Virus record (IMG/VR): IMGVR_UViG_3300025697_000014 | Location: 1-64,000 of that record | Direction: 5' to 3' (one strand) | DNA length: 64,000 nucleotides | Origin: a virus | In this document: positions 46,373-53,315 of the stretch, piece after piece | Layout of the letters: each line of letters opens with the position of its first letter | Numbering within the stretch: the stretch's first letter is position 1 | Made by a program: the position numbers and the translations under genes | The notes under the pieces: model-generated | The model's database searches: none | The model's input: only the letters and a program-made list of their open reading frames with translations | Told to the model about the DNA's origin: nothing

Positions 46373-46772
46373 CGGCCTGTCATTCGACGCTGTTCAAGAG
46401 TTTTTCACAACCAAGAAGAACATACTAGAGATGGCGGGTCATACCGTTCTTAGCCCAATGCTGGGTAAAGATGACCTGCGAAACGAGACAGTACTCAGGG
46501 GCTATGGATACAAGGGCGCAACAACTACTAACCACGCTATTGTTGAAAGAGATAGGTGGATGGTCGAGCAAAGCGATATCGTCTTTGCAGATCTTAGTCA
46601 TGCTAAAAGCGTGAGCATTGGCACCGTGTTTGAGCTTGCGTGGGCATCTCTGCTACGAAAGCATACTGTGGTTGTAATCGACAACTTTCACTACCATGCA
46701 TTCGTCATGGAGGCTGCAGACATCATCTTCGAGACATGTGATGAAGCCCTGGAATACCTGTCTAAGCTATAA
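46344..46772 (+). CDS. Nucleoside 2-deoxyribosyltransferase-like protein
   Basis: A 142-residue protein. KIYIAGPISGL at the N-terminus, EMAGHTVLSPM, then VERDRWMVEQSDIVFADLSHAKSVSIGTVFELAWA with the Asp and Glu expected for this Rossmann-like family. Relatives cleave or exchange bases on deoxynucleosides, or hydrolyse modified nucleotides; several phages carry such genes near other nucleotide enzymes. Together with the Dcd-like gene it suggests nucleotide pool adjustment, possibly base modification. Confidence 0.78.
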   Translation: MKIYIAGPISGLSFDAVQEFFTTKKNILEMAGHTVLSPMLGKDDLRNETVLRGYGYKGATTTNHAIVERDRWMVEQSDIVFADLSHAKSVSIGTVFELAWASLLRKHTVVVIDNFHYHAFVMEAADIIFETCDEALEYLSKL

Positions 46773-46781
46773 GGAGGGGTA

Positions 46782-47207
46782 ATGTCTAGGTTCTACGGAT
46801 GGTTAACTGGTAATCGCGGTACTACGACGAGGTGTGGAACTAGGAATAGCGGGATTCTCACAAGACTCAGGAGCCTAACTGGGATAGAGGTGTCTACAAA
46901 GCTTGGTGAGAAGTTTGACGGCACAGATGTCATATGCTTCTGTATCACTTATGGTGAAGAAGTACTCTTTAGAGCTACATGGGACAGAAAGCGTGGTCTT
47001 GTAATCTCTATACCGGAAAAGGTGGCCCGTAAACCAATTAGAGTGACTTCTGAGTGGAATATAGGTGATATCGTAACCATACGCGACCATTCTTTTGTAG
47101 TAGAAGGAGAATCTAGCAATATCGTCGCAAGACTTAGGAAAATTGATAAAGGGGAAAGATATGGAAAACGAACAAATGGAACAGTTGTCTGCGATACAAC
47201 ACAATGA
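46782..47207 (+). CDS. Hypothetical protein
   Basis: A 141-residue basic protein with a strong AAGGAGGGGTA site. The N-terminus is Gly/Arg/Thr-rich (NRGTTTRCGTRNSG); the rest alternates strands (VICFCITYGEEVLFRATWD, GDIVTIRDHSFVVEGE). No family is recognised. It overlaps the next gene by 47 bases. Confidence 0.55.
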   Translation: MSRFYGWLTGNRGTTTRCGTRNSGILTRLRSLTGIEVSTKLGEKFDGTDVICFCITYGEEVLFRATWDRKRGLVISIPEKVARKPIRVTSEWNIGDIVTIRDHSFVVEGESSNIVARLRKIDKGERYGKRTNGTVVCDTTQ

Positions 47208-47487
47208 GATTTGGTCGCATTGGATGGATTATCTATTCAAGCAATGTCAGGAATATCCAGACGGCAGTATGATGATTCCGGCTAGCTTAGTAGAGCACTG
47301 GGATAGACAAGTACATACCAAGTATGCCGATCTCACAGGGCAAGAGAAAGAGAGTGATCGTGAGCAAGTGCGGAAGTTTGCGCATCTTGTGGGAGATCAA
47401 AAGTGGATTGATGCTCTAGAAGCAGCGGGCGTTGATAATTGGGATGGATATACCTACGCAATAGATGTATATCAAGGGAGAGGGTGA
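47161..47487 (+). CDS. Conserved phage-type helical protein
   Basis: A 108-residue protein from ATG 47161 (AAAGGGGAAAG ahead). The pattern IWSHWMDYLFKQC ... IPASLVEHWDRQVHTKY ... EKESDREQVRKF matches a small protein common in phages and mobile elements, in which two Trp-rich helices and a 'SDREQ' motif recur. Its role is not known to me. Confidence 0.65.
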   Translation: MENEQMEQLSAIQHNEIWSHWMDYLFKQCQEYPDGSMMIPASLVEHWDRQVHTKYADLTGQEKESDREQVRKFAHLVGDQKWIDALEAAGVDNWDGYTYAIDVYQGRG

Positions 47488-47488
47488 T

Positions 47489-48220
47489 ATGATCATCGTC
47501 ATTGGACGCGGTCATTCAGGTACGCGGGCTATAGCACATACACTATTAGCCAGTGGTGTTCATATGGGCCACCATCTCAACGGTGCGGGCGATCTCATTC
47601 CAGCAGAGGCCATGTATGACGCAGCTAAGATCTTTAGCAGGTACGTGACCTATAAAGGTGACCTGCTGTGGAACTTTGACTCAGCAATGACTATCCGTAT
47701 CTTGCCAAAAGAGTATAGGTCTGCTTTGGACTTCTATCTACAGGATATAGTGAATAGCGGTTATGCGCAGAAAGGGTGGAAGCTCCCAGAGACCATTCTA
47801 TCGCTGCCGTGGATCATTCGTAGGTTCCCTGACGCGCATTACATCTACTGGGTCCGAGATCCCCGAGATTGCATCCTGGGCAATCATATGACCGATAATC
47901 TCAAAGATTTCGGTATCGATTACACAGAAGATGAGGACGTACGAGTAAATCGCGCTATTTCCTGGAAATATCAGTACAACTTGATGCTTGCAACACCAAA
48001 ACCAGAGCATTACATCGAAATCAGGTTCGAGGACTTCGTACTAGAGCAGTATGATACACTAGGTCGTCTTGAGAACTTCCTGGGGATTCCGTTGGCCACA
48101 ATACCAGTTCGCGAAGAGTCCATAGGCCGCTGGAAGACACCTCATACCATGGATAAGATTGGATTCCTAAAGCCCTATATGGCACGCTTTGGATACGAGG
48201 AGGAAAACGATGGCGAATAA
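47489..48220 (+). CDS. Sulfotransferase family protein
   Basis: A 243-residue protein from ATG 47489. IIVIGRGHSGTRAIAHTL is the PAPS-binding loop, YWVRDPRDCILGNHM the 3'-phosphate motif (RDPRD), and IRFEDFVLEQYDTLGRLENFLGIP the usual C-terminal helix. It would move sulfate from PAPS to a hydroxyl acceptor, probably a glycan. It is a second sulfotransferase, outside the late cassette and in the early-type region, so it could act on the host surface or on a precursor. Confidence 0.8.
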   Translation: MIIVIGRGHSGTRAIAHTLLASGVHMGHHLNGAGDLIPAEAMYDAAKIFSRYVTYKGDLLWNFDSAMTIRILPKEYRSALDFYLQDIVNSGYAQKGWKLPETILSLPWIIRRFPDAHYIYWVRDPRDCILGNHMTDNLKDFGIDYTEDEDVRVNRAISWKYQYNLMLATPKPEHYIEIRFEDFVLEQYDTLGRLENFLGIPLATIPVREESIGRWKTPHTMDKIGFLKPYMARFGYEEENDGE

Positions 48221-48452
48221 AACGATGCTTGGACAGGAGTTGATTGACATTCTAGGATTACCAGACCACATCTACCGGTTTGGGATCGTATTCCAGGCAG
48301 GGCAACCGCCAATAGTGAAGTGTGAGTATCGCCTGGATCTAGCCGATGATGAAATACTGGGATTCAAGAGAGCATTCAAGAAATACCAGCTGGTTGAGAC
48401 TGATTCTGTGGAGGAAGGCGATGAGCAAACAGACAACGACGGTAAGGTTTGA
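48210..48452 (+). CDS. Small hypothetical protein
   Basis: An 80-residue acidic protein from ATG 48210 with GAGGAGGAAAACG ahead, overlapping the sulfotransferase by 11 bases. The region FGIVFQAGQPPIVKCEYRLD is a beta pair, followed by an acidic tail. No family recognised. Confidence 0.55.
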   Translation: MANKTMLGQELIDILGLPDHIYRFGIVFQAGQPPIVKCEYRLDLADDEILGFKRAFKKYQLVETDSVEEGDEQTDNDGKV

Positions 48453-48738
48453 AGGTACAGTGATTAGTAAAAGTATGGGCCAGGTCGTTCTTCGTAAGAC
48501 AGATGGCACCATGCACGAAATCAGAACGAAATGGAAGTATGACATTACATGTAGGCCTATAGAGCCAGAGATCGCAAAGTGTGTCCATTGTGGTTGCATG
48601 ATGAAAGTTGTCGAAGCAAAACACGCCAATGTCGTTGGCTATAAGACACGATGTGGCAATTGTAGCAGTATGGGACCGTGGGCCAGTAGTCGAATGGACG
48701 CCATAGTGAGATCTAACAAGAGACCGGGATATGAGTAA
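48421..48738 (+). CDS. Lar-like zinc protein (possible restriction alleviation)
   Basis: A 105-residue protein from ATG 48421. The C-terminal half has CVHCGCMMKV, then a RCGNCSSMGPWASSRMDAIVRSN segment. This CxxC...CxxC plus 'GP...S..dAi..(W)N' layout is that of Lar-type restriction-alleviation zinc proteins, which modulate type I restriction. The N-terminal ~45 residues form a separate beta-type extension (FEGTVISKSMGQVVLRK). It is a candidate anti-defence gene, assigned by motif only. Confidence 0.6.
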   Translation: MSKQTTTVRFEGTVISKSMGQVVLRKTDGTMHEIRTKWKYDITCRPIEPEIAKCVHCGCMMKVVEAKHANVVGYKTRCGNCSSMGPWASSRMDAIVRSNKRPGYE

Positions 48739-48956
48739 TGGATACCGAAAGGGAGTGGGAAATGCTAAGGGTAAAGATCATGGCGAACTACAGCCTAATA
48801 GAGGAGATCTACATTCAGCGTGAAGCTGGTGGTGATCTCGATGGCTTCTGTGACTACAGAATACGTTTCCCTGCTACAGAAGGCCTGATCAAGCACTGGA
48901 GACCAGATGGAGCTAGGGTCCTCGTCAAAAAGGCACTAGACCACTTACTGTCATGA
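48738..48956 (+). CDS. Small hypothetical protein
   Basis: A 72-residue protein starting in a TAATG overlap. Amphipathic helix then 'GGDLDGFCDYRIRFPATEGL', ending in a basic helix. No motif identified. It precedes the paralogue array. Confidence 0.5.
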   Translation: MDTEREWEMLRVKIMANYSLIEEIYIQREAGGDLDGFCDYRIRFPATEGLIKHWRPDGARVLVKKALDHLLS

Positions 48957-49180
48957 CCATGCTAGGGAGAGACGAGGTGATGAAGTTGGTTAGGCAGGCC
49001 TCCGACATCATACAATGGAACTCGAATACAGGATATGAGCCGATTACCAAAGAAGCCGCCACACTCCTAGTAATCAACATCGAAGATGATCACCTTGTCC
49101 CCTGTATATTCTCCAAAACGATAGATTTGGTTCTAGTAGATAACGATGAATGGGTTTTGACCCTGACAGGAGAAGTATGA
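48953..49180 (+). CDS. Array paralogue 1 (ITRDxA/ITKEEA family)
   Basis: A 75-residue member of a local family. It opens with LGRDEVMKLVRQASDIIQWN, has a second ITKEAATLLV repeat, then a beta part ending DEWVLTLTG. ATGA overlap on both sides. Family function is unknown; see the array finding. Confidence 0.6.
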   Translation: MTMLGRDEVMKLVRQASDIIQWNSNTGYEPITKEAATLLVINIEDDHLVPCIFSKTIDLVLVDNDEWVLTLTGEV

Positions 49181-49629
49181 GTATTCATGATTGGACCCCG
49201 GAAGAACCCGTCGCACCTTACTGGCGTGCTCTAACCCCTGGCTCTGAACTGTTAGATCTAATAGCCCCGACGGGATTAAATACAGACTGGGTAACAACAC
49301 ATACTTTCAATGGCGGGGATTACATAACAGATGATAGACACGCATCAGATGCATGGAAATTCCCTATAAACGCAGAGGAAGATATGATCATCACAAAAGA
49401 CGATTGCATCAAGCATGTCAACACGCATAAGACGATCTACTACTGTCGTTATAACCCAGGGGACACAAAAGTCATAACCCGTGATGCGGCCAGGAAGATC
49501 ATCATTGAAGCCCCTGATAACTTGTTGCTGATTCAAGATATGTACGGTACAAACACAGTAGCGATTTACAGTAAGAAAGATCGTTTAGATCGAGATTACA
49601 TTTGGTCGATGACACTGTACGAATCATGA
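49177..49629 (+). CDS. Array paralogue 2 with extra N-terminal domain
   Basis: A 150-residue protein from ATG 49177. The N-terminal ~69 residues (MSIHDWTPEEPVAPYW...) are unrelated to the array family. From M70 (ATG 49384, with AGAGGAAGAT just ahead, so a possible internal start) it reads MIITKDDCIKHVN... VITRDAARKIII... YIWSMTLYES, the standard array pattern. Confidence 0.6.
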   Translation: MSIHDWTPEEPVAPYWRALTPGSELLDLIAPTGLNTDWVTTHTFNGGDYITDDRHASDAWKFPINAEEDMIITKDDCIKHVNTHKTIYYCRYNPGDTKVITRDAARKIIIEAPDNLLLIQDMYGTNTVAIYSKKDRLDRDYIWSMTLYES

Positions 49630-49871
49630 TCATTACACGAGACGAGGCTGTGAAAGCGCTGAATGGGGTTAATAGGGTATCCTACCTAGTGTTTGGAGTG
49701 AATCAAAAGAAAGTGACGTTGGACTTCGCTCGAACTAAGCTAGCCAATGTGAAAGACACCCATGTACTAACCAGATCAGATATAACGTCATCTCTTAGAC
49801 AAGACTTAACCCACATATTCTGTAGAGAAGAAAATGGCCCGCTCACATGGGCACTAACACTATATAGGTGA
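49626..49871 (+). CDS. Array paralogue 3
   Basis: An 81-residue member starting in an ATGA overlap at 49626. MIITRDEAVKALNGVNRVSYLV at the start and a TWALTLYR end match the family. The second ITKEEA motif is degenerate (VTLDFARTKL). Position is third in the tandem array. Confidence 0.6.
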   Translation: MIITRDEAVKALNGVNRVSYLVFGVNQKKVTLDFARTKLANVKDTHVLTRSDITSSLRQDLTHIFCREENGPLTWALTLYR

Positions 49872-49878
49872 ATACACA

Positions 49879-50118
49879 ATGGATATCACTAGAGAAAAAG
49901 CTGTAGAGCTTGTGAATAGGGCCGGTAGAGTACGATATTGGTTGGGCTATTCAGCTTACCAAAGCCCATCAAAGAAGTACGTTATCGACTATATCAGAGA
50001 TGCAAAGAGTGATGCTGGATTATCAACCACGACCTTCCCCACCCTCAATCTCATCGTCCTAAAATGCAAAAGGTTTCTATATAGAGAGTTCATTCTAATG
50101 GACATAGAGGACCTATGA
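49879..50118 (+). CDS. Array paralogue 4
   Basis: A 79-residue member. MDITREKAVELVNRAGRVRYWLG is close to paralogue 3. The second repeat is KKYVIDYIRDAKSD. The C-terminus (FLYREFILMD) lacks the WRMxLY ending. It is followed by an ATGA overlap. Confidence 0.55.
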   Translation: MDITREKAVELVNRAGRVRYWLGYSAYQSPSKKYVIDYIRDAKSDAGLSTTTFPTLNLIVLKCKRFLYREFILMDIEDL

Positions 50119-50417
50119 AAGTGATAACCACACAACAGGCATTTCTGGCGCTGTCTATGGCAGACAAGATCACCAACTGGATATACGGAAAGCCGAATGA
50201 GCCTATATCCAAAGATGGGGTCATGGAGCTGTTGAGGAAAGTTGCGCTCGTACACGAGATCTGGGCCAAGCCCTATGGAAATGAGATGGAACAGCTGATT
50301 CTGAAATGTAGAGAGAAGGGAATGGGACCTATCTACGCAAATACGTACTGGGAATGGCGAATCGTGCTTGAGGGCGAGAATGTCAAGTGGGCAGCTGCAT
50401 ACCTGCTAATGGACTGA
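50115..50417 (+). CDS. Array paralogue 5
   Basis: A 100-residue member: MKVITTQQAFLALSMADKITNWIYG, second repeat ISKDGVMELLRKV, then IWAKPYGNEMEQLILKC and a WEWRIVLEGE strand. The IWxxxYGxExE(x)LxxC segment matches paralogue 6 (IWIEQYGSEVPFLC). Confidence 0.6.
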   Translation: MKVITTQQAFLALSMADKITNWIYGKPNEPISKDGVMELLRKVALVHEIWAKPYGNEMEQLILKCREKGMGPIYANTYWEWRIVLEGENVKWAAAYLLMD

Positions 50418-50692
50418 TGTATAAGGATGAGATCACCCGGGATCAGGCGTTTAGGATCGTGAGAAGGAGTCTGTTAATCAAGAGTGAGTTAAACAACGAT
50501 AAGATACTTACGCAGGAAGAAGCTGTACAGATACTTCTGGGCACTACTACCCATATCTGGATAGAGCAATATGGTAGCGAGGTACCTTTTTTGTGCACGA
50601 TAGGAAACCATTGCGGAGGAAAAGAGGGAAATTGGGGACTTCGGCTTCGTGGGGTGGAGCCATTGCTAAAGGGGGTGTTTGATGTCGTTTGA
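50417..50692 (+). CDS. Array paralogue 6
   Basis: A 91-residue member from ATG 50417 (TGATG overlap). EITRDQAFRIVRRSLLIKSELN, then ILTQEEAVQILLG, IWIEQYGSEVPFLC and NWGLRLRG. It keeps all four family blocks. Confidence 0.6.
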   Translation: MYKDEITRDQAFRIVRRSLLIKSELNNDKILTQEEAVQILLGTTTHIWIEQYGSEVPFLCTIGNHCGGKEGNWGLRLRGVEPLLKGVFDVV

Positions 50693-50993
50693 GACGATAA
50701 CGAAGGATCAGATGTTTCAGATGCTGTGTAAGACAGAAGTGATCCTGGATTGGACTAACCTTGTAGAGAAGGTTGAGATTACGAAGGAGCAAGCTGTCGA
50801 TATTGTGAAGGATGCAGATGGTGAAATCTGTATCTACCAGTGGAGCTATCATATGGAGGTGTTCTGTAGAACGAAGGATCGTAACGTGTGGAGGATGCTG
50901 CTATACCCAGAGAGTGGAGATTCATTTGCTGAGATTATGAGTGTTTGTGCGCAGAAGGACGCCGGGAAGATATTCATCCCTCGTCAGATATAG
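50682..50993 (+). CDS. Array paralogue 7
   Basis: A 103-residue member. TITKDQMFQMLCKTEVILDW, EITKEQAVDIVKDADGEICIYQ, then YHMEVFCRTKDRNVWRMLLYPE. It is closest to paralogue 9. ATG 50682 overlaps the previous gene by 11 bases. Confidence 0.65.
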   Translation: MSFETITKDQMFQMLCKTEVILDWTNLVEKVEITKEQAVDIVKDADGEICIYQWSYHMEVFCRTKDRNVWRMLLYPESGDSFAEIMSVCAQKDAGKIFIPRQI

Positions 50994-51002
50994 GAGATAC
51001 CA

Positions 51003-51350
51003 ATGAGAAATGTAGATATAACTAAACTTCGAGCTCTTGCCTTAATCCATAAGTCAGTTGATATTAACGATTGGGGACCAGTAGCTAATGGGGAAAACGT
51101 CACACACGACGAAGCGTGTGCCATCATACGAAGTACCAAGGAAGACTGGACAATCAGAGTGGAGGAGGGCCATGACGGTATAGAGATGTATTGCTGGAGA
51201 GTGTCACTGGACTGGAAAACAGAGGCTTGGCGACTACACCTGGTACTAAAAAGAGGCCTAGAGCTCGCCAACGAAGCTCTGGATATACCGTATAAGAAAA
51301 AGATAGTATTGAAAAACACCCTGCCAACTATAGGAGATAGATATGGATAA
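51003..51350 (+). CDS. Array paralogue 8
   Basis: A 115-residue member: VDITKLRALALIHKSVDINDW, NVTHDEACAIIRSTKED, then GIEMYCWRVSLDWKTEAWRLHLV. The same block order is kept, with a longer C-terminus. It overlaps the next gene by 8 bases. Confidence 0.6.
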   Translation: MRNVDITKLRALALIHKSVDINDWGPVANGENVTHDEACAIIRSTKEDWTIRVEEGHDGIEMYCWRVSLDWKTEAWRLHLVLKRGLELANEALDIPYKKKIVLKNTLPTIGDRYG

Positions 51351-51531
51351 GAGATACTGGATTCAATGCGGAGAGACGTGGATCAACCCCGATAATGTGG
51401 CTGCGATTAAGCCTTCAAGTGGTGGCTATACGGTCTACTTCAACGGGAGTAGGGATCACTATACCATACTTTCTAAGAAGGAGGCTGAGCCTCTGCTGGC
51501 GTTTATGCACTACTTCCACTTTACAGGATGA
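51343..51531 (+). CDS. Small protein of the KxWI/INxDxV pair
   Basis: A 62-residue protein: RYWIQCGETWINPDNVAAIKP then GGYTVYFNGSRDHYTILSKKEAEPLLAF. It resembles the protein at 52721-52897 (HWIRLEDGGYINMDTVSIT...), so the two are paralogues. The layout of two strands, 'I-x-x-D-x-V' and a C-terminal helix recalls small phage proteins that bind DNA or host enzymes, but the role is unknown. It lies inside the other paralogue array. Confidence 0.55.
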   Translation: MDKRYWIQCGETWINPDNVAAIKPSSGGYTVYFNGSRDHYTILSKKEAEPLLAFMHYFHFTG

Positions 51532-51812
51532 AATACCCAACGATAACTAGGGACCAAGCATTCCAGATGGTATGTGAAGCAAAGAGCATCCTCGATTGGT
51601 CGGGCTCCGGTGGGAACGGTGCCCTTAGCAAGGATGAAGCAGCTACCCTTGTACGAGACATGGGAGAGAATACCGAGATCTGTCTGAATATGTGGGGTAG
51701 TCACGCAGAGATTTTCTGTCGCGCTGTACCCGTAGATGTGTGGAGAATGTGGATGGCCCCGAGTTCTGTCAATTCGTTTAGAGGTGTTTTGGAAAACACT
51801 GTCCGAGTTTAA
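51528..51812 (+). CDS. Array paralogue 9
   Basis: A 94-residue member starting in an ATGA overlap. TITRDQAFQMVCEAKSILDWSG, ALSKDEAATLVRDMGENTEIC, then SHAEIFCRAVPVDVWRMWMAP. With paralogue 7 it gives the clearest family consensus. It is the last of the array and is followed by a 322-base noncoding stretch. Confidence 0.65.
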   Translation: MKYPTITRDQAFQMVCEAKSILDWSGSGGNGALSKDEAATLVRDMGENTEICLNMWGSHAEIFCRAVPVDVWRMWMAPSSVNSFRGVLENTVRV

Positions 51813-52134
51813 GGAGGGTAGAAGCATCGCCGCCCACTGCAAGATTGAACATAGGGGGGTGTCCTATGCTATGTCTTCTACTAGAGATAGCGTGGCGTGC
51901 ACCCCTCTCGTCTTCCATCTTGTGTGACCCCGCGAGCTGCACACGCAAGGCTAGGCTCACGTAGGGCCGTGATGGTCCACTAAGCATAGGTGGGGCTATT
52001 ACGTCGAATTGACGTGATTTAAGCCCTAATTGCGTGTTTTGGGGCTGAATTGGCCCCTTTGTAGCGTGTAAGAGGAGGGTGGGGCATAGTTACCCACTAT
52101 CACGCTTAACACATACTCACTAATAGGAGGCATC
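51813..52134 (+). other. Noncoding 322-base stretch with several RNA hairpins
   Basis: No convincing gene is present. At 51853-51908 a long hairpin forms: nine pairs (AGGGGGGTG with CACCCCTCT) enclose nine more (CTATGCTAT with ATAGCGTGG, two wobbles). Smaller hairpins follow: CACG/CGTG at 51958-51971, ACGTC/GACGT around GAATT near 52001-52015, and GGGGC/GCCCC at 52041-52057 before TTT. At 52063-52106 AGCGTG/CACGCT encloses GTGGG/CCCAC, just ahead of the ribosome site of the 52135 gene. It could be a leader, an sRNA source or an RNA processing region. Confidence 0.55.
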
Positions 52135-52392
52135 ATGAACACGAAGCAATACGTTGTAGTAGTCAATGGTGTTGTCGAGTCAATAGCATCCTTTGGTACA
52201 TCCAACCTATACGCAAAGAATCAGCGTAAGGATGGTAACAGTGTTCTACTACGTCTAGCTATGGTACCAGACTTCGTGGCTTTTGAAGCTGAGAACAATG
52301 CATACTGGGAGCGCTATGCGTTGCACTGTGATGACTGGATCAAGCAGGATAAGGCCCATGCCCAAGCGGTATGGGACGCTGTCACGCTCTAG
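52135..52392 (+). CDS. Small protein of the 'VVVNGVV' family
   Basis: An 85-residue protein with TAGGAGGCATC ahead. It begins QYVVVVNGVVESIASFGTSNLYAK, then 'LLRLAMVPDFVAFE'. The same opening block occurs inside the proteins at 56820 (YTVLLNGVVAMIGDFDTASTYAR) and 57732 (MFVLVVDGVVDGSGAF), so this is a dispersed phage family. Function unknown; a small beta-hairpin plus helix fold is likely. Its TAG stop is built into the next RNA stem. Confidence 0.6.
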   Translation: MNTKQYVVVVNGVVESIASFGTSNLYAKNQRKDGNSVLLRLAMVPDFVAFEAENNAYWERYALHCDDWIKQDKAHAQAVWDAVTL

Positions 52393-52478
52393 TATAGTAC
52401 GCTTCCCCCATACATCACCAGGTGGTGGTGTGTGGGCTAGGTGATACTACACCTGGCACATACGCACTACGCTATGTG
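52390..52478 (+). promoter_or_regulatory. Stop-anchored intergenic RNA element A
   Basis: TAGTAT (52390-52395, starting with the stop codon) pairs with ATACTA (52444-52449). Inside, CCCATACATCACC (52407-52419) pairs with 52424-52436 over 13 pairs (two wobbles) around AGGT. A second hairpin CACATA/TATGTG (52457-52478) with a 10-nt loop follows, then a GGAGG site. Confidence 0.6.
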
Positions 52479-52498
52479 TCTATATATGGAGGTATGTG

Positions 52499-52615
52499 AT
52501 GAAGGCGTTACTAGTGTTGGTATACATGGGCATGGCAGCATTGGCGTTGGTAGTAGCAGCATACGTATTCACATGGGGTATGGCTATGCTCAATGGGCTG
52601 GCCCCCATCTTCTAG
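52499..52615 (+). CDS. Hydrophobic micropeptide, single membrane helix
   Basis: A 38-residue peptide with ATGGAGGTATGTG ahead of ATG 52499. Almost all of it is one hydrophobic segment (LLVLVYMGMAALALVVAAYV) followed by FTWGMAML. Likely membrane-inserted. It lies between two RNA elements, and its stop codon belongs to the second. Confidence 0.5.
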   Translation: MKALLVLVYMGMAALALVVAAYVFTWGMAMLNGLAPIF

Positions 52616-52703
52616 TAGTACGCTTCCCCTGTGCTACACCCTGGGTGGTGGCGCACAGGCTAGGTGGTACTACACCTCACACACCTACGCTATGTGGTGT
52701 GTG
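52615..52703 (+). promoter_or_regulatory. Stop-anchored intergenic RNA element B
   Basis: GTAGTAC (52615-52621, entered by the TAG stop at 52613-52615) pairs with GTACTAC (52667-52673). Inside, CCTGTGC pairs with GCACAGG. A second hairpin CACACACC (52678-52685) with GGTGTGTG (52696-52703) has a 10-nt loop. A GGAGG site follows. Sequence and architecture parallel element A. Confidence 0.65.
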
Positions 52704-52720
52704 TATGTATGGAGGTAGTG

Positions 52721-52897
52721 ATGAACAAGCATTGGATACGACTGGAAGATGGTGGATACATCAACATGGATACTGTATCTATTACACACGCACCTGACAA
52801 TGGGGATATTGCGGTGTTCTATACTGATGGGAACGAGGGAGAGTTCTCTGGTCAAGATGCAGAGAACATTATCCGCTACCTTGAGCTTGTGTCATAG
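52721..52897 (+). CDS. Small protein of the KxWI/INxDxV pair
   Basis: A 58-residue protein from ATG 52721 with GGAGGTAGTG ahead. It reads HWIRLEDGGYINMDTVSIT... IAVFYTDGNEGEFSGQDAENIIRY, parallel to the protein at 51343-51531. Function unknown. Its TAG stop begins RNA element A2. Confidence 0.6.
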   Translation: MNKHWIRLEDGGYINMDTVSITHAPDNGDIAVFYTDGNEGEFSGQDAENIIRYLELVS

Positions 52898-52956
52898 TAG
52901 TGAGCTGCATTCTGCGCACAACACGGGTTGTGCGTAGAGAAGGTGTCACTACACCT
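52897..52956 (+). promoter_or_regulatory. Stop-anchored intergenic RNA element A2
   Basis: GTAGTGA (52897-52903, starting in the TAG stop) pairs with TCACTAC (52946-52952). Inside lies CGCACAAC/GTTGTGCG (52915-52934) around ACGG, which includes a copy of the TTCTGCGC motif. An alternative AGGTGT/ACACCT tetraloop hairpin (52941-52956) overlaps the outer stem, so two exclusive folds are possible, as in attenuators. Confidence 0.55.
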
Positions 52957-52982
52957 ACCGTATCTATGTTGTATAGGAGGCT

Positions 52983-53315
52983 ATGATGCAAGTGTTCCTG
53001 ATGTTGTTGACGTATAAGTCGTTTACTCCGTATCACTGGTTGCGCCCTATGTCTGACGCTATTCCTGGCACACACTGTGTCATTGATGTGGGGGTGCTTC
53101 CCAAGCGCCGTTGCTACGAGATCAAGCGCCCGGGCAAGTTGCCGCTGGGCGTTATCGAGAACTATGGTGATGATGATCCATACGCGAATTACTGGACCGT
53201 CTTTGCTATCGAGGATGATGAGTGGCGCAGGGTTGGCATACCTCACAGTGGCCACAAGCGCACTATGGGCCTGGGTAAGATCAAGGCCGAGATGAAGAAA
53301 CTCGGTTTCCTGTAG
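52983..53315 (+). CDS. Hypothetical protein
   Basis: A 110-residue protein with TAGGAGGCT ahead (ATG 52983 or 52986). It is basic overall, contains CVIDVGVLPKRRCYEIKRPG and 'GDDDPYANYWTVFAIEDDEW', and ends in a Lys-rich helix. No family recognised. Its TAG stop begins RNA element C. Confidence 0.55.
   Translation: MMQVFLMLLTYKSFTPYHWLRPMSDAIPGTHCVIDVGVLPKRRCYEIKRPGKLPLGVIENYGDDDPYANYWTVFAIEDDEWRRVGIPHSGHKRTMGLGKIKAEMKKLGFL

Noticed and set aside
52441-52797. A 118-codon frame across the spacers and small genes
   Set aside because: His/Gly/Tyr-rich translation of the structured spacers; it conflicts with two small frames that have proper ribosome sites.
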